A DNA stretch of 64,000 bases from Helopsaltes ochotensis. Taxonomy: Eukaryota; Chordata; Aves; Passeriformes; Locustellidae. The first letter of the stretch is position 1, and every line of letters begins with the position of its first letter. A program made the position numbers and the translations under genes. This document shows, one piece after another, positions 53,045 to 61,306 of the stretch. The notes beneath the pieces are model-generated. The model searched no databases and had not been told where the DNA came from. It worked only from the letters and a program-made list of their open reading frames with translations. The stretch is from the NCBI GenBank assembly GCA_013400155.1, contig VXBM01000093.1:1067127-1131126 (forward strand), in the 5' to 3' direction.

Positions 53045-53220
53045 TGAGGAGGAAGAGGCGCATTTCGGTGCGAGCAGGTGGGAAATCACGGCGGGAGGAC
53101 GTCGGGGTCCCGTCCTCTCCCGCTCAGCCCCTCGCAGCTCCCGCGGCTGCCCGCGGTGCGTGCCCGTGTGCGCGCACCCGCCTGCGCACGGCTCACCTGA
53201 GGACGTGTCTGGATCTAAAC
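52560..53220. promoter_or_regulatory. CpG island A (probable promoter or first-exon region)
   Basis: GC content rises sharply and CpG dinucleotides become dense (for example 52850-52990 and 53085-53180), against a CpG-depleted background. Frames on both strands are stop-poor only because of composition. A purine GAG/GAA run lies within it (53006-53058). An AG|GTGGGA donor-like sequence follows GCGAGC at about 53070-53085 and could end a 5' untranslated first exon. I see no TATA box in a convincing position. Sharp CpG-island edges in gene-poor DNA are typical of vertebrate developmental promoters, but direction of transcription is not evident. Confidence 0.6.
53006..53058 (+). repeat. GAG/GAA purine-rich tract
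   Basis: An almost pure purine run of GAG, GAA and GAT trinucleotides. It would read as poly-Glu in one + frame and poly-Ser on the - strand. It sits inside CpG island A and is best read as simple sequence. Confidence 0.85.
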
Positions 53221-54239
53221 GGTGGCTTCGATAGTGAGGTACAGCTCACAGGTCCTTTAGAGGTAAAAAATATATACACATCTATGCATTTAGAGGTTCA
53301 TTTCTCTCTATACGGACACACATGCAAACTGACGAATATTTGATAAAGTTTCCCCCAAATGACATGTATTTATATATTCACTTACTCTGTCAGCCCAAGA
53401 TTCCTGCCATTGTCTGTCATACGAATATGCCACTCTTCTAATTCCGATTCTCATTTAAGAACGTAATTCGCCTGAATATATACGCCAAATTTAGTTGAAA
53501 AGGTATGTTTACGTTAAAGATGTACATGAATTTACTTCGAAATACGTTCTAAAGTATGCAGAACCGTATATAAGATTTTGAATTACAAATAATGAGTATG
53601 AGGTGTATTTCATGGGCATGTTTCACAAAGGTATCATGAAATTAATTGCGAAACTGTCATCTATAGATACACAGGTATATATGTGTGTGCGCGCTGAACT
53701 TGGAAATAGTCAGGTAGCGAACAGGACGAAGCAGAAGGCAAAAGCCCCGGACAGCCATATATCAGAAAAAAAACACGCCGGGGGGTACAAACACGCTGAT
53801 TTTGTTTCGGAGCCTGTCTCGACTGACCAGGAGAAATGTCAGTTCGAAAGCAGGGCCAGCCGGGCTGGTCCCGCCGGCGGAGCAGGAGGGTCCCGGGGCC
53901 CCGCAATCCCCAGGGCAGGTGATGGTGGCTGCGGGACTAAAAACGTTCTGTTTTCACCCGCTTGTTCTCAGAAGGAAGACCCGCTACCTACACAGAAATC
54001 TCTGGAGAGAAGTTCAAATAAAGATGCAACAACAACAAAACTAAACAAATCAAAATAAAGAAAATAAATTTAAAATCGCAGCGAAACAGATCCAAACAGC
54101 CTCTGCCGGCGGAGCCAGTCCGATCCAAAGCCACTCGTTGTTTTTACCAGAAATCAGTGGGGGGAAGCGGGGGGGAAAGCTGGTTTGGTTTGGTTCGGGA
54201 CAAACGTTTTCGGACATTTTTCCAAGATGATTTTGCATC
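53221..54239. other. AT-rich gap between CpG islands
   Basis: This stretch is AT-rich and low in GC except for a short CpG-containing piece at about 53840-53935. Frames across it have no coding support. The alternation of AT-rich and CpG-rich segments over 3 kb resembles regulatory DNA around a developmental gene start. Confidence 0.5.
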
Positions 54240-54700
54240 GGCCAATGCGGTTGTGTAGAAAGCCCTTGGGGACACATCCCGCCAAGAGCGGCGCGGCTCT
54301 GCGCTCCCAGGGGAGCGGGAGAGGAGGGGTCGCTGGAGGGAGGATGGAGAAGCTAAAAGCGGCGTGCGGGCGTGCTGCCGAATCGAAGGATGGAGGAAGA
54401 CAGAGAGATGCTAAAAAAGAATGAGGGGGGAAAAAATAGAAATCACGAGAACGACACTTAGCAGTGGGAAAGGTCAGGGTGTTGAGGGGGACTCCGGGAT
54501 GAAGCGGGGAAAGGAAAAAGAGCTGTAAACCAGGAGAGCAGTGTAGGAGAGCCGCAGCTGTGCGCCAGGTGATGGGGCCGGAGCGCCCGGCGGCCGGGAA
54601 GCGGCTCGGGACGGCGGCAGGACGCAGCCCTCGGCCCCGCAGCCCGGTTCCGGGGACAGCCCGCCCGGCTTGGAGGTTTGTTGCTCGCTAATGATCAACA

Positions 54701-54702
<2 letters not shown>

Positions 54703-54755
<53 letters not shown>

Positions 54756-54763
54756 CTTTTTTT
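54703..54763. repeat. poly(T) run of 53 followed by C and T7
   Basis: An uninterrupted T53 (54703-54755), one C, then seven T, embedded in otherwise GC-rich sequence. Such runs are error-prone in assembly, so the exact length is uncertain. No retrotransposon body is visible on either side. Confidence 0.9.
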
Positions 54764-54764
54764 C

Positions 54765-54778
54765 CTTCTAATTAGAAG
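54765..54778. promoter_or_regulatory. 14-bp palindrome containing TAATTA
   Basis: CTTCTAATTAGAAG is its own reverse complement. TAATTA is the core site of many homeodomain proteins, and a perfect palindrome suits dimer binding. It is directly next to the poly(T) run inside a CpG-rich block. Confidence 0.4.
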
Positions 54779-55618
54779 TCCCTGGCGATGCCTGAGCGCT
54801 CCGCCGGGAGGGCACGGCCACCCGCTCCGCCGGGGACCACCCCCGTTTGGGGCACCTCGCCGTGCCACCGCGGGAGCCACCTTCCCGTGCACCTGCACCG
54901 GGGCGCGGGGGACACGGCAAACCCCCACCCCCCCTTCCTTCCAAACTTGCAGCCGCCTCCTGGCACCTTGCTCACCGACCGGGAGATTAGCTCGAGCAAA
55001 TCCCGCAGGTTCTTTTGAGCTGACGGAGTGAGATGTTTGTTTTCCCTGCTGGTGGGGGTGTTTTTGTTGTTGTTGCTGCTGCTCTTTTTTTTTTTTTTTT
55101 TAATTTTTAATAATGATTTCTTTTTCCTGAGGGGCCGGTGCACTTCCCTCGGCGGGGCGCAGGGGGTGCCGCGGGACCGCGCTGCGCCGCGGGTCGGACC
55201 GGGGCCGGGGATGAGCCGGCGGGGCTTACTTTCGTGGGTTTTCTCCTTTTTTGCTTTTTTTCTTGTGGTTTTTGGTTGGTGATTTTTTTTTTTTTCCTAT
55301 TCCACACATCCGCACACCTTCTTCTTCTTCACCTGTCCCGGGGCGAGCCGAGCAAAGCCGCCGCCCGCTTTCCCCCGCACCCCCTCAAAGGAACCCCCGC
55401 ACTCGCTCCTTCCTCTCCGTCCGAGCCCCGGAATTGCCCCTCTGGAGAGGTGCGGGGCAGCTGCTGCGATAAAGAACTTCAGCTCTGCAGCCGGACTCGC
55501 AACAGGCTAAATAAACAACCGCTGACATCTTCCTGCGAGGGGACGGGCCAGTGTCCCCGGCTCCGGCGGCCCCCGCTGCCTCCCCCCGCCCCGCGCCGAG
55601 GGACATCCCGCACGGAGA

Positions 55619-55690
55619 GGCAGATTTATTGTCCCTAATCAGCAAATCGTTTAGGTCATTACAAGCCCATTACCGAGGGACAGGCGGGGT
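55619..55690. promoter_or_regulatory. candidate regulatory element at the CpG-island edge
   Basis: 'cagatttattgtccctaatcagcaaatcgtttaggtcattac' forms an AT-richer core bounded by CpG-rich sequence, with CTAATC- and ATTAC-type homeodomain-like motifs and a TTTATTG element. The composition is like that of conserved non-coding elements at developmental genes. Conservation cannot be tested here. Confidence 0.25.
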
Positions 55691-58164
55691 GAGGACAAAA
55701 CCTTGGCCACGTCTTAACAGAGCTTCTGAAAACCAGAGAACGAAACAGGGGTTCCCCAGAGAGTTATCCCTCTCCTACAGGGATGTCCTCTGGAAGTTTC
55801 CCTCACTTACTGCTTTCCTTCAGACTCCTGTGGTCCCCTCGAAAGGGGTCCAGAACCCCTCAATCTGACACCTTCCATCCTTAGCTGAAGCTCTTCCTAC
55901 ATGATTTGCAGCCAGGGCAACACATCTCCCCAGTAAGGCTGAGGGAATCGAGACAACTTCACTGGTTTTGGTGGCTTGTTTGTTTGTTTGTTTGGTTGGT
56001 TGGTTGGTTTTAGTACCACCCCTCCTTTTTCTGACTTTCCCCCCTTATTTCTTTTCCCAGGCCCCCTCACTGACTGATCGTTTTTCATAGAAACGCCAGG
56101 GACTCAAGGCTGCCTGTGCTGAGGTTAACACAGGGGCTGCCGTGTTCTTGCTGGCAATGCACCCCACCAGGGAGGAATTTGGGGCAGAGTCTCTTGGGTC
56201 TGCATTCATGTGGATCCACGCTAGGGATCCAGCTTGGAAGGAGAGAAACAGGGTGACAGCCCCCTGAAAACCGGGACTCCTGTGCCACCCCTGATGTGGC
56301 ACCCTGCAGCCTCCCCGTACCTATCCGGAGTACAAGGGATGCCACCAGCTCCTCCACAGAGCTGGGGGACTGCACAGATCCCCACAGTGGGGCCAGAGAG
56401 ACCCTTGTCTCTCCCCTCACCCCTTTTACCTCCACCCTAGTAATTATGCAACCTCTCCTGACCCTGCTTTCTATCCCTTTTATCCTGGCCTCAGTGCCTG
56501 TTCGCCCAAGCAGGCAGGGCTGAGCCGTTGGAGATTGCTCTGAGGTCCTTCCATCTGGCACTTTCTCTCTGTTCCCCCACTCAATAAATAAAATAAGGGT
56601 CACCTTTTTTTTTTTTTTTGTTTTTTTTTTTTTTGGATCACACACTAAGGCCCATCACAAATGAGACCCCCGAGGCTTTGATGCCTGTGTTTGGACACAA
56701 GCAATTATCTCTAATTATTGTTTTGCTTTTCAGTTTGCCCAACTTTCCAACAGGCTTGAAAAGAAACTTCAAGGAGGGGGCTCAGCAGACTGAATGAGAC
56801 ATTTCTCCACGAAAGCCCCTCCCAGAGCCCCCTCTCGCTTCCATATTGAGAGAAACAAAATCTTCACAAATGTTTAAGTACAATATGGGTTTGCCAAGGG
56901 GTTTTCTTTTCTTTTTCCCTTTTTTTTTTTTTTAAGATGATTTCTAAAGACACGGGAACATTTGTACAAATAAGGCGCAGATGGGAGTGGGGTGGGGGAG
57001 CACACTGGAGCTGAATATCTGGGAAGGGAGGTGAAATGGTTTTCATCTGGGAAGGAAGTGGAGAAGCAGAGATTAAAACCCCTTTAGACTTTCCCACCAC
57101 TCATAAATAATACATTAAATTGCACTTACTGCTTTCTGCTCACTGAGGAGCACCGGGCAAAGGCCTCAAGTCCTGAAGAAAATTCACAGTCTGGGGCAAT
57201 GGCAGGACTGGGAGGCAGGAGTGGGGAGACAGAGTGATATTTTGGGAAGTTGTTTGGAAGGATGGGAAACGACTAAAACCAACACATGAAGTCTGTGCTA
57301 ATGCATGTGGCACACACCTGCATACACACATGCAGCTCCACACATGGGTAAAATGCACCTACATGGACACACACACACACATATATATATATATGCACAC
57401 AAAAGTGCAACTTTTGGCCAAAAATTAGCCAAAATATACTCAAGGACTGAGACACAAGTGTGCACACAGGATCACACACACTCATGGAGGGACGTGTTTG
57501 TGCACAACCACATGTGTATATGCACATCCACAGGTCCATTGCACCTGTGGGCTCATCCACACAAGGAGGTGGGGGAGGGATGCAGATAAACAGGTAGTAA
57601 AACTTGTAGTAACAACCCTTGCACTGTGTGTGGATATGGTAAAGTCATTTGAGAGTCGGGATTTTACGTGGGCTGCGTTAGACATCCCCCCAACTTCTCA
57701 AAATGTTGATAATAACAACTCCACCTCCCAGTCTCCCACTGCATATCCAAAGCCTGTGATTTTCAGCTGCTAACCCACCATTTGTTTTGCAATCCTTCAC
57801 AGTAACCAGAGCAGGCTATCCAAAACATGTCCAGCCTGCTGAGACAAATCTTTTGCTGAAAGGCATTGATCATTTTCCGCAGCTAAAATTCCTCTGCAAA
57901 TCAATGCCATCCAGTCATTAGCTCTTCACAAGCCAGCCTAATGGGTCATCACATCTCCATCCAAGAAAAGGAAAACACAGCCCTGCTCCCTCTCAGACCT
58001 AAGTGCACAGGCCAAGGTTGGCAAAGGTGGGGGAGCTTTTGTTTATGGCTCCCCTCCTTTGGTGGTAGCACTGCGGAGAAGTGGTGTCATAAATATTTGT
58101 CTTTCTGCCTGGCTGTCTGTCAATGCACATGTCTAAAATCCACTCTAACTATAAATATATAAAC
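55691..58164. other. non-coding stretch with simple repeats
   Basis: No exon is supported. It includes (GTTT)/(GGTT) repeats at about 55975-56010, two T runs separated by G at about 56605-56635, a T run near 56920-56935 and CA/TA repeats at about 57367-57400. The 186-codon - strand frame at 56085-56645 begins in the T-run repeat and has no supporting features. Confidence 0.6.
57367..57400. repeat. (CA)n(TA)n microsatellite
   Basis: ACACACACACAC passes directly into ATATATATATAT and then GCACACA. A standard dinucleotide repeat in a region already rich in scattered CACAC. Confidence 0.85.
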
Positions 58165-58257
58165 ATGGCTTAGCCTGGACTTGGCAGTGCTGGTTAACAG
58201 TTGGACTCAATGATGTTAAAGGTCTTTTCCACCCTAAATGGTTCTACGATTCCATGA
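58165..58257 (+). mobile_element. CR1 LINE 3'-terminal fragment
   Basis: 'ggacttggcagtgctggttaacagttggactcaatgatgttaaaggtcttttccaccctaaatggttctacgattccatga' matches the well-known CR1 3' end, in which 'ttggactcgatgatcttaaaggtcttttccaacc' is followed by 'attctatgattctatga'. Only about 90 bases of the element are present, in + orientation. Confidence 0.85.
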
Positions 58258-58929
58258 ACCAATAACATATGTGTATTTGTACACATCATGCTATATAAAT
58301 AAAAGAGCATTAAATATATATATAATTTAGTGAGTGTACCATTATATGCATACATACATCCATATAAATAAACCCAGGCATGAGTGTCCCTTGGGTATTT
58401 TATTTTACTTCTTGATTAGTAGCAGCGGTAGCAGTAATAGACATATTTCTGTCAGATCTAGACCGGTAACATAAGAGCATATTATCCTTTTAGGAAAGTA
58501 ATTAGCATCAGGGATCTGATTCCTTTTGCTACCCTTCTAATTAATTATACTTGGTAATGCCATCATTAAGAAGAGCAGAGTGTTTGTTCTTTTAATCTCT
58601 CTGTAAGGGACATGAGTTGGGAACAAGCTGCTTTGCTGCGCTCTTTATTCCACCACTCGGCCCTCCTCCACTTTTTGTTTTTTTTCCCAGCCAGGCTTTT
58701 TTTGCAGCAAGAGCCTACATCCCCCTCCGCCCCCCAAACAAAACAAAACAAAACACCTCCCCTCAAAACCCCCACCAAAAAAAAAAAAAAAAAAAAAAAG
58801 AAAACCAACAAAAAAACCCCCCAAATAAACAACCAACTAGGAAGCACAGCGAATTAAAGAAACCTTGACTTAAAAACGACCCATATGTTTGCAAATGCTT
58901 TCCAAATGATCCCTTTCTGAATCCATGTG
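58258..58929. other. AT-rich non-coding stretch ending in poly(A)
   Basis: No gene is seen. Contents are TA-rich sequence at about 58310-58330, an A run of about 23 near 58775-58799 and A/C-rich flanking sequence, immediately before a GC-rich block. Confidence 0.6.
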
Positions 58930-59310
58930 TTGTGCAGGGGGGCGGCGGGGGCGGGGGGGGGAAGGAGGGAGGACACCCCAGCCCAGATTGCGGCTCCGAT
59001 GCCGGGGTTTTTCCTGAGCTCCGGGGGCTGTCTGCGGCTCGGCCTGACCCTTGTGCCAGGGGTCGGCTGTCCCCACGGCGGGGCACAGCCACGGGCCCCG
59101 CTCCCACACGTGGGGTCCCGGAGCTACACCGCTAATTGCACGGCTTCACAGATCCTCCAGCGCCGCTCCGCGCCCGGCCCGCACCGCCCCGGGACCACAC
59201 ACAAGCACCGCGCAGGGCTTTTGTGCCGCGGAGAAAAGGGCACGCACAATGGCGAGGGCGAGAAAGAGAAAAAGAGTTGGTAAACACATTGGCCGCGGTA
59301 CCTAGAGACC
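58930..59310. promoter_or_regulatory. CpG island C with strong G-quadruplex-forming sequence at its left edge
   Basis: A compact CpG-dense block of about 370 bases. The left edge has G6-C-G2-C-G5-C-G9 followed by AAGGAGGG (58937-58969), fully compatible with an intramolecular G-quadruplex. CpG is dense at about 59155-59235. A reversed CCAAT box (ATTGG) lies at 59288-59292. It may be an alternative promoter or another regulatory island of the same gene as the islands at 52.6-55.7 kb. Confidence 0.5.
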
Positions 59311-60917
59311 AAGGCGGTGCGACAGGTTCCCAAGAGAAGATCAAAAGTTGGCCTTTGGGATAAGCAACTGAGCAAACTCAAGTATGTTTCTATAATGAAG
59401 CGCACAAAAGCAGCGGGAGGAGGACTGTGCTGAGCTCAATGAGCTGCTCAGAATGCGCTGATATGTATATTATATAGATATTCCCCTACCTGCCCTGCTG
59501 GCCCTGGCACACATAGGTGTGTGTGCGGGCAGAGCGCAGCTCAGAAATCTGCCACGCACGCCACACAAGCTATAAATAGAACCCCGCAAGTAATTCTCCC
59601 CACGGAGAATTGGACAAAAAAAAAAACAAACCCAACTACCTCAGAGCTCTGCCTTGAGACCTCAATGTGGATAATTACACAGATTTACCCTCAGGTGCCG
59701 GCAGAGATGTGTGAGTTTACGGCCACGGGAATGATGCTGCATATACAAAGTATGTGTGTGTACATCACATATAGCCCAGCATGTCTGACAAAAACCCAAA
59801 AAAACCAAAAAAACCCACAAAAAATATCCCCAACCCCCCCCAAAAATCACCACCCCCCCCCATAGTGTTTAGATGTTTGTGTTATTTATTCACATAGTTC
59901 TGTGCAAATTGCAAAAGTACAGAATTGATCCTGGGTGTAGCAGGAGATAGAGCTGTGTGTTTATTATTGTGGGGTAAGGGCTACATTTGCCTCTAATAAA
60001 AAAATCACGTTGCCCAAAAATACTATTTTTCTCTCAAAAATGCACAAATGAGAATTTTCTTAAGAGGGGTGGGGTGTGTTTTTATACTCCAAAACTTCAG
60101 CAGCCTGGGAGACCATTAATACTCAATTATCTGTCACCTGACGTGACATCTGTCATGTCACTGAGCTTTCCATTAAGAAGAACAGGGAGCAGTTCTATTA
60201 AGTTATGTCCAAGCTATCTTCTTACAAAGAAAAGGCCTCATTTGTTCCAGGAGCTAATATGCTGGTTTCCTTCACTGTTACTCACTGAGGCAGCAAGCAC
60301 GGATGTGACAGCCAGACGGCTGATATGAATGCACATGGACATCTAAGGTCCAAAAGGAACATAATACAGTGTAATCCCAGTTTAACATTATTTTAAAATA
60401 AGGGGGAAACACTTAAACTCTTCCTACATAATGATATGAATTTTGCCCTGGATAAGATTACATGGTTTTCAAGCATGATTAGCCATATGTCTAAACTGAA
60501 ACGAGACAAAAACAAATCCAGCAACTTTGCGGCGCTGTGTGCTGAGCTCAGCGCGTTTTAGGAAGGACAATACGGAACTCATTCAGCTGAAATGTAGCCA
60601 CAGCAATTGTTTCATTGAGAGAAATATGCTCTTAGAAAAACTACGGGAATACAGCAGCTTTAATTTGTCCACTGCTTTAGAAGGAGGATGCCTGATGTAA
60701 CCCAACTTTTCAGCTTATCAGTGTGATTCCAATGCAGTAAATCTAGATAGAACTTAATCCACAGTTGTTTCTTAAAAACTCACTTGGACCATCTCCTATC
60801 TCTCCTAATTAATCTTAATTAAAAAAATATTAATTTATAAAGAAATACACTAGTAAAGACTGAAAAGGATCAATCTAAACATACATGTGTGGGGAGTATC
60901 TGTGATGGGGGAAGGGA
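59311..60917. other. AT-rich non-coding stretch
   Basis: No exon is seen. C/A-rich simple sequence occurs at about 59790-59865. From about 60460 to 60760 there is unique-looking sequence with little low-complexity content, followed by TAATTAA-rich sequence at 60805-60840. The right end turns G/A-rich just before the gap. Confidence 0.5.
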
Positions 60918-61275
60918 NNNNNNNNNNNNNNNNNNNNNNNNNNNNNNNNNNNNNNNNNNNNNNNNNNNNNNNNNNNNNNNNNNNNNNNNNNNNNNNNNNN
61001 NNNNNNNNNNNNNNNNNNNNNNNNNNNNNNNNNNNNNNNNNNNNNNNNNNNNNNNNNNNNNNNNNNNNNNNNNNNNNNNNNNNNNNNNNNNNNNNNNNNN
61101 NNNNNNNNNNNNNNNNNNNNNNNNNNNNNNNNNNNNNNNNNNNNNNNNNNNNNNNNNNNNNNNNNNNNNNNNNNNNNNNNNNNNNNNNNNNNNNNNNNNN
61201 NNNNNNNNNNNNNNNNNNNNNNNNNNNNNNNNNNNNNNNNNNNNNNNNNNNNNNNNNNNNNNNNNNNNNNNNNNN
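60918..61275. other. assembly gap (358 N)
   Basis: Undetermined bases. Both flanks are GGGAA-type repeat, so the gap most likely covers the middle of that array. Confidence 1.
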
Positions 61276-61306
61276 GGGAAGGGAAGGGAAGGGAAGGGAA
61301 GGGAAG
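61276..61306 (+). repeat. (GGGAA)n pentanucleotide array next to the gap
   Basis: Six perfect GGGAA units follow the gap directly. 'gggggaaggga' at 60907-60917 precedes it. The array probably continues through the gap and may be longer than the N run suggests. Confidence 0.9.

Larger units (their letters stand above)
54240..55690. promoter_or_regulatory. CpG island B, interrupted by poly(T)
   Basis: Two CpG-dense parts (about 54240-54660 and 54780-55640) are separated by a poly(T) run. A CCAAT box lies at 54242-54246 (in 'cggccaatgcgg') and a GC-box-like CCCCGCCCCGCG at about 55586-55597. The 3' edge contains an AT-rich element with homeodomain-type motifs (55619-55690). No open frame here shows a recognisable domain. 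It is probably the core or flank of a promoter for a gene not otherwise visible in the window. Confidence 0.6.

Noticed and set aside
52722..53343. Overlapping 163- and 170-codon frames in CpG island A, including a poly-Glu run
   Set aside because: Stop-poor frames are expected in GC-rich DNA. Two + frames and the - strand are open at once, and no domain or splice support exists.
54678..55031. Frame beginning with poly-Phe
   Set aside because: It is a translation of the T53 homopolymer followed by GC-rich sequence.
56085..56645. 186-codon - strand frame
   Set aside because: It starts in a poly(A)/poly(T) repeat, and the rest has no recognisable domain, splice signal or compositional support.
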